Source of the DNA: Serratia liquefaciens ATCC 27592
Lineage (GTDB): Bacteria > Pseudomonadota > Gammaproteobacteria > Enterobacterales > Enterobacteriaceae
Reading direction: 5' to 3'
Length of the DNA: 64,000 nucleotides
Assembly: GCF_000422085.1 (NCBI RefSeq)
Contig: NC_021741.1
Location: 4,154,001 to 4,218,000, forward strand
The notes beneath the pieces were generated by a model, which worked only from the letters and a program-made list of their open reading frames with translations, was not told where the DNA came from and made no database searches. A program made the position numbers and the translations under genes. Shown here piece by piece: positions 49,518 through 58,706 of this stretch. Position 1 is the stretch's first letter, and each line of letters opens with the position of its first letter.

Positions 49518-50738
49518 ATGCCCCAATCCGCTGTAACCCCCACGTCTGCCGCAACAAAGCGCAGCCGTTTACGTCACCCCTTGTTACTGGTTGCCGGCAT
49601 TATGCTGGTCGCTGCCAACTTGCGCGCCGCATTAACCAGCGTGGGCCCGCTGCTGGAACAAATCCAGCAGCAATTGATGCTTTCCGCCACCTCGGCTGGC
49701 CTGCTTAATTCACTGCCGCTAATCCTGTTTGCCGTGCTGTCGCCGGTCACGCCCGGTCTGGCGAAGCGCATCGGCATTGAGCGTACGCTGGGCATGGCAT
49801 TGCTGTTGCTGGTGATTGGTATTGTGCTGCGCTCGATGCCGCAAACCGGCATGTTGTGGTTGGGCAGTATTTTGATCGGTGCGGCCATCGCCTTTGCCAA
49901 CGTGGTACTTCCCACGCTGGTGAAACGCGACTTCCCGAGCCGAGCCGCCGCCATGATTGCCGCCTATGCGGCAGTCATGTCACTGGTAGCCGCAACCGCC
50001 TCAGGGCTGGCCGTGCCGCTGGCAGCGTTGAACAATCTCGGCTGGCGTTTTTCCCTGCTGTGCTGGAGCCTGCCAGCGCTATTGGCGCTGATTGTCTGGT
50101 TGCCGCAACTGCGCCGCTCACCCGCCTTGACAGCCAGTCACGCATTGCAAACTCAGCCGGTATCGGCCCGCTCTCCGTGGCGCAGTGCACTCGGGTGGCA
50201 AGTGGCATTGTTTATGGGCTTACAGTCCATAACCTTTTACACCATTATCGGCTGGTTCAGCGCCTTCGCCGCCAGCCATGGCACGTCGCCGCAACAGGCC
50301 GGTTTTGAGCTGTTTATTTACCAGGTGGTAGCGATCGCCGCCAACTTTGTCATGGTGTTTATTCTGCCGCGCGCCCGCGATCAGCGCGCCATCGCGCTAT
50401 GCAGTTCTCTGCTGATTTTTATCGGCGTCGCCGGTCTGCTGCTGCTGCCGGGTTACTCTTTGGTGTGGTTGATTTTTGCCGGGCTGGGGGCGGGGAGTTC
50501 TTTGGTGCTGGCGCTGTCCTTCTTTGGCCTGCGCAGCAGCCATCATCATCAGGCCACGCAGTTGTCGGGCATGGCGCAATCGGTCGGCTATCTGTTGGCG
50601 GCGCTGGGACCCACACTGTTCGGTTTGTTACACGATCTGACTCAGGGCTGGCGATTGCCACTGATGGTTCTGCTGTGCCTGACACTGTTGCAAATGCTGT
50701 TTGGCATGTTGGCCGGGCGCAATCAGGTTATTCGTTAA
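49518..50738 (+). CDS. MFS transporter, CynX/NimT family
   Basis: 406 residues from the ATG at 49518 with a GAGGAAC ribosome site. About 12 membrane helices. The start of the fold (LVAGIMLVAANLRAALTSVGPLL) and AFANVVLPTLVKRDFP are typical of the CynX/YeaN (NimT) group, linked to cyanate or 2-nitroimidazole export. The substrate here is not known. Its end overlaps the convergent small gene by 11 bases. Confidence 0.88.
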   Translation: MPQSAVTPTSAATKRSRLRHPLLLVAGIMLVAANLRAALTSVGPLLEQIQQQLMLSATSAGLLNSLPLILFAVLSPVTPGLAKRIGIERTLGMALLLLVIGIVLRSMPQTGMLWLGSILIGAAIAFANVVLPTLVKRDFPSRAAAMIAAYAAVMSLVAATASGLAVPLAALNNLGWRFSLLCWSLPALLALIVWLPQLRRSPALTASHALQTQPVSARSPWRSALGWQVALFMGLQSITFYTIIGWFSAFAASHGTSPQQAGFELFIYQVVAIAANFVMVFILPRARDQRAIALCSSLLIFIGVAGLLLLPGYSLVWLIFAGLGAGSSLVLALSFFGLRSSHHHQATQLSGMAQSVGYLLAALGPTLFGLLHDLTQGWRLPLMVLLCLTLLQMLFGMLAGRNQVIR

Positions 50739-50901
50739 CCTCAGGAGGAAGCGAGTGTTCCGGCCCTGGCTCCCTGGCATCGTCCTGCCAGAGGTCGTTA
50801 ATGAAATCCCGTTGTTCTCTCGTCAACTGCCAGGAAGGGGGGATTTTGGCCGGACTCTGACCCCGGTCGCCCCCTGTGCGCTTTACGCGTTTTTTTTCCA
50901 T
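50728..50901 (-). CDS. Small basic protein, possibly YciX-like, second gene of a mini-operon
   Basis: 57 residues from the ATG at 50901, with GGAAATAGAG ending shortly before it. N-terminal basic stretch EKKRVKRTGGDRGQ, then a predicted helix (QLTREQRDFINDLWQDD) and an acidic tail. It lies 11 bases after a YmiA-like gene. In E. coli ymiA is followed by yciX, so the name is suggested by position; I cannot confirm the sequence match. Function unknown. Confidence 0.6.
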   Translation of the reverse strand: MEKKRVKRTGGDRGQSPAKIPPSWQLTREQRDFINDLWQDDAREPGPEHSLPPEVNE

Positions 50902-50912
50902 CACTCTATTTC

Positions 50913-51026
50913 CTAAATAAACAGCCAATAAATCACGACGGCGACGGCCAACCAAAATATCCCGCAGCCGATAAATACGCACAGCCAAGCTTTACGTTTG
51001 ATATCCGCGTCATCCTTGCTTATCAC
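50913..51026 (-). CDS. YmiA-like small membrane protein
   Basis: 37 residues from GTG at 51026 (a TTG start at 51041 would add five). A short charged N-terminus (SKDDADIKRKAWLC) leads into one membrane helix (VFIGCGIFWLAVAVVIYW). The KRKAWL-VFxGxxxFW pattern matches the E. coli 46-residue membrane protein YmiA as I recall it. It is too short for usual ORF cut-offs. Function unknown. An inverted repeat lies 40 bases upstream. Confidence 0.7.
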   Translation of the reverse strand: MISKDDADIKRKAWLCVFIGCGIFWLAVAVVIYWLFI

Positions 51027-51065
51027 AGTCGCCCCATCCAATAGATTAAACTAATTAAAAATGAA

Positions 51066-51092
51066 TTATTGATCTATTTAAACGATCAATAA
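51066..51092. promoter_or_regulatory. Inverted repeat upstream of the YmiA-like operon
   Basis: Perfect 9-bp arms TTATTGATC and GATCAATAA, separated by 9 bases. The half sites are one and a half to two helical turns apart, as for a dimeric regulator. It is 40 bases upstream of the small operon's start. Nothing identifies the binding protein. The rest of 51027-51322 contains no convincing gene. Confidence 0.5.
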
Positions 51093-51322
51093 AGTAGTTT
51101 ATTACTATGGATATTTCAAAAAAACCTGCTACTGGCGTACATGGAAAGGGAGGGGTGTCGACAAAGCATTATGATTAACAAGGTTATTCCTGATAAATAC
51201 TGGCTTGCATTAGCCAGTGGCAGCCCAGTCCAAACGGCTGTATTGAGAGGCGGTACTCTGTGGTATTTGGCCGTTTTTGCGCTGTATCAGCGATGCGGGC
51301 GGCGTTAGCAGCCCGCTTGGCA

Positions 51323-52975
51323 TTAATCAATATGGGAAACGGAGTCCCTGCTGGCGTGTTCACGATCGCTGCCGGTCAATTCTCTAAGCTGCCCATCGCG
51401 CATTTGCAACAGGCGGTCCGCGTGTTCGAAGTAATGATCGTCATGACTAATGGCAAACACCGTTTTACCCAGTGCGCGCAGCTGTGGCAGCAGCTCACGA
51501 TAAAAGATGCGTCTGAATTGCGGATCCTGATCCGCCGCCCATTCGTCCAATAGCAGAATATCTCGCTCTTCGGCCACCGCCAGCAACAGCGCCAGACGCT
51601 TGCGTTGCCCCTGTGACAACTGAGGATTAGTCACCCGAAGACCGTCAAACTCCAGCTTGTTTTTCATGTTCAGGCGATGAAGCCAGCTTTCCACCAGTTC
51701 AGCATCCGGCTGCTCGCCCTCAGGCCCCTGCAAATGCTGGAACGGATGAAAATCGGTGAAAATGGCGGAAAACAACCGGCGATAGTCATGCATGTCCGCC
51801 GGATTCTGCGCAATGCCGTCCAGCAGTATCTGCCCGCTGACCGGTTGGTACAGTCCGGTCAGCAGCATGGCCAGCGTCGATTTTCCGCTGCCATTGCCAC
51901 CAATCAGGAACACCAATTCGCCGCGGTGCAGCGTCAAATTCAGCGGACCCACGGCGAATCCGGCCTTTTCTTCCGTCGCGCCATAATGGAACATCACCTC
52001 ACGCAGCTCCAATGTTTGCCAGGCCTTGGTCGTTCCCGCCGGAAATTCCTCTTGATAGTCGGCGAGCCGTAAGGATTTGACCTTGTTGAAAGCCACTTCT
52101 GCGCTGATAAGCGTAGGGAATGCTCCCACCGCCTGCAGCAACGGCGTGCGCAGGAACAGCAGCGTCAGTGAATAGGTCGCCGCCACGGCGGTATCGGCCC
52201 AGCCCAGGCTGTTGGCCATATAGAACACCAGGCCTATCGCGCCCAGCATCATGATATTCGACCAGTTCACCGCGCTGAGGTGGAAGGTATCAGCACGAAT
52301 AATATGATAGCGATACTCTTCGGCATCCGGCTGGTAGGCCTGGCGGTAAAGCGCTTTGGCGCGATCGCGGTTCAATGCCAACTCTTTGCGGCCGTCAATG
52401 GCTGACTGATAGTGCTGATAGAGACGCTCTTCGGACTCACGTACACGGGTCAAATGACGATAAACCCGCGATACCAGACACCCGCTGCCAAACACCGTCA
52501 CCGCGACCCAAATAGCGGTCACCGCCAGCATCTGCGGCGACAGCCAGCCCAAATAAGCTGCCGACCCCAACGTCAATATCACCCCCTGAACCAGTTCGGG
52601 CAAACGCACAAAAGCCAGGGTAATATTGCGAATATCGCTGGCCAGGCTCGCCAGCAATGCCGCACTGCCAAGCTGCTCGATCCGCTCAATATGGGTATCC
52701 ATGATCCGCTTCATCAATTGACCGCGGAGCCGAAACACGAAGTGGTGGCCCAAGGCGGTCAGCGCCAACTGCGAACCCAGCGTCACAGCCATCAGCAATG
52801 CCAGCAACCCGAGAAACTCCGGCAATACCGCCAGCGGATCGCCCGCCGCCGTCATCAGCCGCAGGTTGATAAAGGCAATGATGCCGATACCCAATGCCGC
52901 GCTGGCCATGGTCAACGCCATTACCGCCACAAACGGCCAGCGATATTGGCGGTAAACCACCCGTAGCAACTCCAT
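51323..52975 (-). CDS. yojI: YojI-type ABC exporter (SyrD/PvdE family)
   Basis: 550 residues, a membrane-ATPase fusion. E. coli YojI (547 residues) exports microcin J25. Close shared motifs: [36 protein letters not shown] (Walker A), a [19 protein letters not shown] signature and [13 protein letters not shown] (Walker B). The cyclic-peptide exporter relatives PvdE and SyrD move siderophore or toxin precursors. A Fur-box-like site lies 57 bases upstream. No peptide-synthesis genes are adjacent. Confidence 0.92.
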   Translation of the reverse strand: MELLRVVYRQYRWPFVAVMALTMASAALGIGIIAFINLRLMTAAGDPLAVLPEFLGLLALLMAVTLGSQLALTALGHHFVFRLRGQLMKRIMDTHIERIEQLGSAALLASLASDIRNITLAFVRLPELVQGVILTLGSAAYLGWLSPQMLAVTAIWVAVTVFGSGCLVSRVYRHLTRVRESEERLYQHYQSAIDGRKELALNRDRAKALYRQAYQPDAEEYRYHIIRADTFHLSAVNWSNIMMLGAIGLVFYMANSLGWADTAVAATYSLTLLFLRTPLLQAVGAFPTLISAEVAFNKVKSLRLADYQEEFPAGTTKAWQTLELREVMFHYGATEEKAGFAVGPLNLTLHRGELVFLIGGNGSGKSTLAMLLTGLYQPVSGQILLDGIAQNPADMHDYRRLFSAIFTDFHPFQHLQGPEGEQPDAELVESWLHRLNMKNKLEFDGLRVTNPQLSQGQRKRLALLLAVAEERDILLLDEWAADQDPQFRRIFYRELLPQLRALGKTVFAISHDDHYFEHADRLLQMRDGQLRELTGSDREHASRDSVSHID

Positions 52976-53031
52976 GAAAAACCCTTACCCTGAAATATTG
53001 AGATGGCAGGCATTGTAAGCGGCCAAAAAGT

Positions 53032-53050
53032 GATATCAATAACAATTCTC
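53032..53050. promoter_or_regulatory. Fur-box-like site between yojI and a LysR gene
   Basis: The complement (GAGAATTGTTATTGATATC) matches the 19-bp Fur consensus at about 12 positions, and the 7-1-7 form TGATAAT-N-ATTATCA at 10 of 14. It is 57 bases from the yojI start and 79 from the LysR start. Iron control of a YojI-type exporter would make sense, but AT-rich sites give false matches. Confidence 0.42.
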
Positions 53051-53128
53051 ATATTGTCGTCGACGATTGATTCCTGCCCGAGAGGATTTACACTGGCTGG
53101 AGATCTGGGACAAGGAAAACCAAGACTG

Positions 53129-54049
53129 ATGCTGCCTACACATGAATATGCCAACGATCTGATCCTGTTCGCCTTAATTGTTGACTGCGGTTCTTTCAGC
53201 AAAGCCGCAGAAACGGCCGGCATCACCAGCTCGGTGGTCAGCAAGCGTATCGGACGTCTGGAGAAATCCCTCGGCGCGCGCCTGCTTTACCGCACCACGC
53301 GCAGCCTGACGCTGACGGAAAATGGCCGCAGCCTGTATCGCCAGGCCAAAGAGATCAGCGCCAAAATTCAAGATGCTTTGAATGTCGTCAGTGAAAATAG
53401 CGACGAGTTGACTGGCGTCATCCGCATGTCGGTACCGACCATTTCTGGCGAGCTGCTGCTCAGTGAGAGCGTGGCCGAATTTTGTGCGCGGCACCCGAAC
53501 CTAAAGGTAGAGATGCGGTTGGAAAATCGCTTTGCCGATCTGGTCAACGAAGGGATAGATTTGGCGATCCGCACCGGCACCCTGCCGGACTCAAGCCTTA
53601 TCGCACGCCACATTCTTGACTCCCGATGGGTAATAGTCTGCTCGCCCGGTTATCTGCAACAGCATGCCGAACCCCATTCGTCCGACGATCTGCTCAAGCA
53701 TAATTGCCTGACCTACACCTATCAGGAAAGTGGTACCGACAACTGGCTGATGAAGCCACCGGGCGGCGGCGAAATTTATGAGCTACAGGTTAAAGGCAAT
53801 TTGTCGGCCAATAACGCGCGGGCCATCCGCAAGGCGGCGATCGGCGGTTATGGCATTGCCATGGTGCCACGCTGCATGGTGTTTGAGGATTTGCAGGCAG
53901 GAACACTGGTAGAAGTCTTGTCCGGGCACTGTGGCAAGATATTAGGCGTTTACGCGGTCTACCCTTATACCCGCAATTTACCCTTAAAGACCCGGTTGTT
54001 GATCGAACATATCATCGCGGGCTATCAAAATATCAGCCATTATTTTTGA
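53129..54049 (+). CDS. LysR-family transcriptional regulator
   Basis: 306 residues from the ATG at 53129, with AAGGAAAAC upstream; the longer frame to 53003 has no ribosome site. HTH region FSKAAETAGITSSVVSKRIG; substrate domain of the CrgA-like group (ARHILDSRWVIVCSPGYL, VKGNLSANNARAIRKAA). It is divergent from yojI and 336 bp before lldP on the same strand, so either could be its target. Confidence 0.9.
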   Translation: MLPTHEYANDLILFALIVDCGSFSKAAETAGITSSVVSKRIGRLEKSLGARLLYRTTRSLTLTENGRSLYRQAKEISAKIQDALNVVSENSDELTGVIRMSVPTISGELLLSESVAEFCARHPNLKVEMRLENRFADLVNEGIDLAIRTGTLPDSSLIARHILDSRWVIVCSPGYLQQHAEPHSSDDLLKHNCLTYTYQESGTDNWLMKPPGGGEIYELQVKGNLSANNARAIRKAAIGGYGIAMVPRCMVFEDLQAGTLVEVLSGHCGKILGVYAVYPYTRNLPLKTRLLIEHIIAGYQNISHYF

Positions 54050-54274
54050 GGCCGATCACAATATTATTCCCACCAGCAGTAAGATGCCGACGAGGGATTA
54101 CGTCATTTTTGGGGATAATCTATGGTCAATTAACGCCTAATTAATGTGATCCAGCCCCACCCACATCTTAAGTGAAAATTCAACTCATTGATTTTTAGAT
54201 AAATATAACCTCACCTTTCATATACCAATAGTCTCATTTCGTAATCATCACGCCTAAGCATTTCAATGTTAAAA

Positions 54275-54332
54275 AATTGCCGTATAGCACCGCCTCCAAT
54301 GTTGTGATTAGAATAAAAATGTTGCGGCAATT
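54275..54332. promoter_or_regulatory. Inverted repeat in the lldP leader
   Basis: Arms AATTGCCG (54275-54282) and CGGCAATT (54325-54332) are 42 bases apart in the AT-rich 336-bp gap before lldP. A TAGAAT element (54309-54314) lies between them and could be a -10 box. The spacing is compatible with a looped operator or a stem in the mRNA leader. No other feature was seen in the gap. Confidence 0.35.
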
Positions 54333-54385
54333 AACTATTTAGCTACATCTCCGTGAAAATAAAAATAATAACCGAAGAGGATCTT

Positions 54386-55969
54386 ATGTCCCTTTTTTTC
54401 AGCGTTGCGCCCATCGTCCTGCTGATTTGGATGATGACCAAAAGGAATGGCGTTCCCTCTTACCTCGCTCTGCCGCTGACGGCTGCCGTCGTGTATACCG
54501 TGCAGCGACTGTGGTTCGACAGCGCTCCCCTGCTGTTACATGCCAATATCGTCACTGCATTGGTGGCGGTTTTAACCCCTATCACCATCATCGCCGGTGC
54601 GATTTTGCTGAACAAACTGATGCAGATCAGCGGGGCGGAAAACGTGGTACGCCGCTGGTTGGAGAATATCAGCCCCAATCCCGTGGCCCAGTTGATGATC
54701 ATCGGTTGGGCATTCGCGTTCATGATAGAAGGTGCCAGCGGCTTCGGCACGCCGGCGGCTATCGCGGCCCCGATTCTGGTGGGGTTGGGCTTTAACCCAC
54801 TGCGGGTTGCCCTGCTGACGCTGGTGATGAACTCGGTGCCCGTTTCCTTCGGCGCCGTGGGCACCCCTACCTGGTTTGGCTTTGCCAATCTGGGCCTTTC
54901 AGACGCCAGTCTGCTGGAGATTGGCCGCCAGACCGCGCTGATCCACTTTGTCGCCGGGTTTGCGATCCCGCTGCTGGCATTGCGTTTTATCGTTTCCTGG
55001 CGGGACATTCGCCGCAATCTGCCTTTTATTTTGCTTAGCGTCCTGAGTTGTACCCTTCCCTATTTGTTGCTGGCGCAGGTGAATTATGAATTTCCGGCGC
55101 TGGTCGGCGGCGCCATTGGCCTGGCGGTGTCGGTGTTGCTGGCCCGCGCCGGCATCGGCCTGGTTCGGGTTGATAAAAACCAGGAAAGCGCCCAGCCGGT
55201 GCCCTTTATCCAGGTGCTCAAAGCCATGACGCCGACCCTGCTGCTGATTGCTATCCTGATAGTGACCCGCATCCACCAATTGGGCATCAAAGCGCTGCTC
55301 AACAGTACTGCTCCGCTGTGGCAAGGGAGCCTCGGCTGGTTGGGTGAGCTGCGCGTCAGCGACGCCCTGATTATCGAGCTGCAACAGGTGCTCGGCACGC
55401 AGGCCGCTGCCAGCTACAAAACGCTGTACGTGCCCGCGCTGATCCCCTTTCTGCTGGTGGCGGTGCTGTGTATTCCGCTGTTTCGGCTGAACCGTCACCA
55501 GGTCAAACAGATGTTTAGCGAAACCGGTCAACGGATAGCCAAGCCCTTTATCGCCCTGTTGGGGGCCCTGGTGATGGTCAACCTGATGATGCAGGGGGAA
55601 AACGACGCGCCGGTGATCCTCATTGGCAAAGCGCTTGCGGCACTGACGGGGGAAAGCTGGCTGCTGTTCTCTTCTTTCCTGGGTGCGCTGGGGTCGTTCT
55701 TCTCTGGCTCTAATACCGTTTCCAACCTGACGTTCGGCGGCATTCAACAGTCGATCGCCCTGAGCAGCGGACTCAACGTCAATCTGACGCTGGCGCTGCA
55801 ATCCGTCGGGGGCGCCATGGGCAATATGGTGTGCCTGAACAATATTATCGCCGTCTGTTCGATCCTCGGGATCGGCAACGCCGAAGGAAAAATCATCAGA
55901 AAGACCGTGCTGCCGATGCTGGCGTACGGAGGGATCGCCGCCGTCATGGCCCAGATCCTGGCTCTCTGA
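54386..55969 (+). CDS. lldP: L-lactate permease (LldP/GlcA family)
   Basis: 527 residues from the ATG at 54386 with an AGAGGA ribosome site; a GTG at 54353 could add 11 residues. A highly hydrophobic protein with the LctP motif MIEGASGFGTPAAIAAPILV and, near the C-terminus, GALGSFFSGSNTVSNLTFGG. It imports lactate or glycolate with protons. It precedes lldD by 33 bases, so the two are an operon. No lldR gene is next to it. Confidence 0.92.
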   Translation: MSLFFSVAPIVLLIWMMTKRNGVPSYLALPLTAAVVYTVQRLWFDSAPLLLHANIVTALVAVLTPITIIAGAILLNKLMQISGAENVVRRWLENISPNPVAQLMIIGWAFAFMIEGASGFGTPAAIAAPILVGLGFNPLRVALLTLVMNSVPVSFGAVGTPTWFGFANLGLSDASLLEIGRQTALIHFVAGFAIPLLALRFIVSWRDIRRNLPFILLSVLSCTLPYLLLAQVNYEFPALVGGAIGLAVSVLLARAGIGLVRVDKNQESAQPVPFIQVLKAMTPTLLLIAILIVTRIHQLGIKALLNSTAPLWQGSLGWLGELRVSDALIIELQQVLGTQAAASYKTLYVPALIPFLLVAVLCIPLFRLNRHQVKQMFSETGQRIAKPFIALLGALVMVNLMMQGENDAPVILIGKALAALTGESWLLFSSFLGALGSFFSGSNTVSNLTFGGIQQSIALSSGLNVNLTLALQSVGGAMGNMVCLNNIIAVCSILGIGNAEGKIIRKTVLPMLAYGGIAAVMAQILAL

Positions 55970-56002
55970 TCCAAAGTACGTTATCGAAAGAAGGTAAAAA
56001 AC

Positions 56003-57145
56003 ATGATCATCTCCGCCTCAACCGACTATCGGGCCGCCGCGCAAGCCAAGCTTCCGCCCTTTCTGTTCCACTATATTGACGGCGGGGCCTACGCGGAGCA
56101 TACGCTCAAGCGCAATACCGAAGATCTGGCTGATATCGCCCTACGCCAGCGTGTGCTGCGCAATATGTCGGACCTCAGTCTGGAAACCCACCTGTTCGGC
56201 GAAAAGCTGGCGATGCCGGTAATACTGGGCCCGGTCGGGTTAACCGGCATGTATGCCCGTCGTGGCGAGGTACAAGCGGCCCGGGCTGCTGCGCAGAAAG
56301 GCATTCCCTTTACGCTGTCTACGGTTTCGGTATGCCCGATAGAGGAAGTCGCGCCGGCCATCGATCGGCCCATGTGGTTCCAACTGTACGTGCTGAAAGA
56401 CCGTGGCTTTATGCGCAATGCGCTCGAGCGTGCCAAAGCGGCCGGGGTGAAAACGCTGGTGTTCACCGTTGATATGCCGGTTCCCGGCGCGCGCTATCGC
56501 GACGCCCATTCCGGTATGAGCGGCCCTAACGCTTCCCTGCGCCGCGTGCTGCAGGCCGTTACTCACCCGCAGTGGGCCTGGGACGTTGGCCTGCTCGGCA
56601 AACCTCACGATCTGGGCAATGTGTCGGCCTATCGCGGTAAACCGACCAGTCTCGAAGACTATATTGGTTGGCTGGGGGCCAACTTTGATCCTTCCATCTC
56701 ATGGAAAGATCTGGAGTGGATCCGTGAATTCTGGGAGGGGCCGATGATCATTAAAGGCATTCTGGATCCCGAAGACGCCAAAGATGCAGTGCGATTCGGC
56801 GCCGACGGCATCATCGTATCCAACCACGGCGGCCGACAGTTGGACGGTGTACTTTCGACCGCACGCGCCATGCCAGCGATCGCCGATGCGGTAAAAGGCG
56901 ACATTACGCTGCTGGCCGACTCCGGCATCCGCAGCGGGTTGGACGTGGTGCGAATGATCGCTCTGGGAGCCGACAGCGTACTGCTGGGGCGCGCCTTCGT
57001 TTACGCACTGGCCGCCGCCGGGCAGGCCGGTGTCGCTAACCTGTTGGAACTGTTGGATAAAGAGATGCGCGTCGCCATGACGCTCACCGGAGCAAAAACC
57101 ATTGCTGAGATTGGCGCAGGCTCTCTGGTCCACGGACGCGGCTAG
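56003..57145 (+). CDS. lldD: L-lactate dehydrogenase LldD (FMN, quinone-linked)
   Basis: 380 residues, FMN-dependent alpha-hydroxy-acid oxidase family. Oxidises L-lactate to pyruvate and passes electrons to the respiratory chain. Catalytic His in [13 protein letters not shown]-binding [15 protein letters not shown] and [26 protein letters not shown] precedes the ATG. Second gene of the lldPD operon; an inverted repeat follows the stop. Confidence 0.95.
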   Translation: MIISASTDYRAAAQAKLPPFLFHYIDGGAYAEHTLKRNTEDLADIALRQRVLRNMSDLSLETHLFGEKLAMPVILGPVGLTGMYARRGEVQAARAAAQKGIPFTLSTVSVCPIEEVAPAIDRPMWFQLYVLKDRGFMRNALERAKAAGVKTLVFTVDMPVPGARYRDAHSGMSGPNASLRRVLQAVTHPQWAWDVGLLGKPHDLGNVSAYRGKPTSLEDYIGWLGANFDPSISWKDLEWIREFWEGPMIIKGILDPEDAKDAVRFGADGIIVSNHGGRQLDGVLSTARAMPAIADAVKGDITLLADSGIRSGLDVVRMIALGADSVLLGRAFVYALAAAGQAGVANLLELLDKEMRVAMTLTGAKTIAEIGAGSLVHGRG

Positions 57146-57153
57146 CCCCCTCT

Positions 57154-57178
57154 CCTGGCGGCTCCTGAAGCCGCCAGG
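57154..57178. terminator. Hairpin between convergent lldD and LysR gene
   Basis: A 10-bp perfect stem (CCTGGCGGCT / AGCCGCCAGG) with a 5-base loop. There is no U-run on either strand, so efficiency is doubtful, but its place between converging genes fits a terminator. Confidence 0.6.
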
Positions 57179-57181
57179 CAC

Positions 57182-58126
57182 TCAGCGGATGAAAAACCCT
57201 TCGGCAAAGGCGCTGCGCAAATAACGGCTGAACTCCGTCACTGCTCGCGATACCTGCGGCGCATAGGGGCGCACTACATAAAGACTGTCGGCAAAAGCAC
57301 CTATAGGGCGCCAGGCCGGCAGTACCTCAATCAACCGGCCGTCCGCCAATGCCTGCTGCGCACTGAAGTCCGGCAGCAAGGCAATACCCAGCCCTTCTGC
57401 CGCCGCATCACGTATCGATTCACTGTTGTTGGTGGCAAAAGGACCGCTGACCGGCACGCGGGTCTTTTCAGCTTGGCCCGGCAGCCCCTGTTTCGCGGCG
57501 AAGCTCCAGTCCGGCGCTTCGGTACCGCGGGGATAGTAAAGGCACTGGTGCCGTTGCAGCTCCGTCGGTGACGTCGGCATGCCGTGCCGTTTCAGGTAGT
57601 CGGCCGACGCCACGGCCACCGTTTCGGTTGAGCATAACCGCCAGGCGACGTGGGTGTCGGGCAAGCTGTCGCTGTGGCGGATCGCCAAATCAAAGCCTTC
57701 GGTGGCCAACGACACCAGCCGATCCGAAACCTCAAGCTGCACTCGCACCTCAGGATTTTCGCGTAGAAAACCGGTAATACGCGGCACCAGTTGCTGGCGG
57801 GCAAACGCCACCGGCGCCGTGACCCGCACCGAACCGCGCAGCGGCCCGGCAGAATCGCAAATGCCGGAAAAGCTCTGTTTGATTTGTGCGAAAGGCTGGC
57901 GCAGTTCCTCGACCAGCCTCAGTCCGGCATCGGTCAGCCTGACGCTGCGAGTGGTGCGCTGCACCAACGGCACCCCTGCCAGCATTTCAATCTCTTTGAT
58001 TTTTTGGCTCATGGCCGCTTTGCTGACGTCCAGCCGCTCTGCCGCACGGGTAAAACTCCCCTGCTCAGCCAATACGGTAAGCCAGTGTAAATGGGTCCAC
58101 AGGGTTTCTATTTTTGGATTTTTCAT
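57182..58126 (-). CDS. LysR-family transcriptional regulator
   Basis: 314 residues with a standard HTH (FTRAAERLDVSKAAMSQKIK) and a CrgA-like effector domain (VSGPFATNNSESIRDAAAEG). Divergent from the tautomerase gene across 148 bp, in which the near-palindrome CATT-TATATAAAC-AATG (58138-58154) may be its binding site. Probable target: the tautomerase gene. Confidence 0.9.
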   Translation of the reverse strand: MKNPKIETLWTHLHWLTVLAEQGSFTRAAERLDVSKAAMSQKIKEIEMLAGVPLVQRTTRSVRLTDAGLRLVEELRQPFAQIKQSFSGICDSAGPLRGSVRVTAPVAFARQQLVPRITGFLRENPEVRVQLEVSDRLVSLATEGFDLAIRHSDSLPDTHVAWRLCSTETVAVASADYLKRHGMPTSPTELQRHQCLYYPRGTEAPDWSFAAKQGLPGQAEKTRVPVSGPFATNNSESIRDAAAEGLGIALLPDFSAQQALADGRLIEVLPAWRPIGAFADSLYVVRPYAPQVSRAVTEFSRYLRSAFAEGFFIR

Positions 58127-58274
58127 CGTCGACTGTTCATTTATATAAACAATGAGTTCAAGTATAGCGCTTCTTCCCGCGCCAGCGCTTGGCTAAGATG
58201 GATCCTCAAAGGCGATGTCAATACGCTGCCCTGCGCGCATCAATAACTATTAACCCACTGACAGGATTATTAAA

Positions 58275-58664
58275 ATGCCATTACTCATCTTTGACGTCAT
58301 TGAAGGTCGCAGCGACGCCCAACTGCAAACGCTGCTCGACGCCGCCCACCGAGCCGTCCTCAGCGCCTTTGAGGTTCCCGTGCGGGACCGCTACCAGATT
58401 GTTCATGAAAATAAGGCTAAGCATATGGTGATTGAAGATACCGGCCTTAACCTGACGCGCACCCGCAATCTGGTGGTGGTTCGAGTGATTACCAGCCCGC
58501 GCCCCGAAGAACAAAAACAGAAGTTTTATGCCGAGCTTAGCCGTGAGCTGAAAGAAAGTTGTGGGATTGAAGGCAGTGATTTGATGGTGTCCATCACCAC
58601 CAACAGCAAGGGAGACTGGAGCTTCGGCAACGGCGTGGCACAATACCTGACCGGTGATCTTTAG
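58275..58664 (+). CDS. Tautomerase-superfamily protein
   Basis: 129 residues of the MSAD-like tautomerase group (PF14552 type). The N-terminal Pro-2 (MPLLIFDV), exposed after Met removal, is the catalytic base of the superfamily; the Arg in PVRDRYQIVHE is a likely substrate-binding residue. Probable substrate: an unsaturated or aromatic keto acid. AGGATTATTAAA precedes the ATG. Followed by a strong hairpin. Confidence 0.88.
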   Translation: MPLLIFDVIEGRSDAQLQTLLDAAHRAVLSAFEVPVRDRYQIVHENKAKHMVIEDTGLNLTRTRNLVVVRVITSPRPEEQKQKFYAELSRELKESCGIEGSDLMVSITTNSKGDWSFGNGVAQYLTGDL

Positions 58665-58670
58665 CGCGCC

Positions 58671-58700
58671 GTCCCCCAGACTGAGCATCGACTGGGGGAC
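58671..58700. terminator. Hairpin between tautomerase gene and ABC exporter gene
   Basis: A 9-bp perfect stem (GTCCCCCAG / CTGGGGGAC) with a 12-base loop between converging genes; TCACTTT exits on the + strand. Serves as a probable terminator. Confidence 0.7.
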
Positions 58701-58706
58701 TCACTT

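Noticed and set aside
51171..51308. A 45-codon + strand open frame starting MINKVIPDKYWLALASG, converging on yojI
   Set aside because: No ribosome site upstream, no recognisable family, and it lies in a gap where such short frames arise by chance.
58138..58154. CATT-N9-AATG near-palindrome between the LysR gene and the tautomerase gene
   Set aside because: Plausible LysR-type site but too short and AT-rich to list as a separate feature; mentioned under the LysR gene only.
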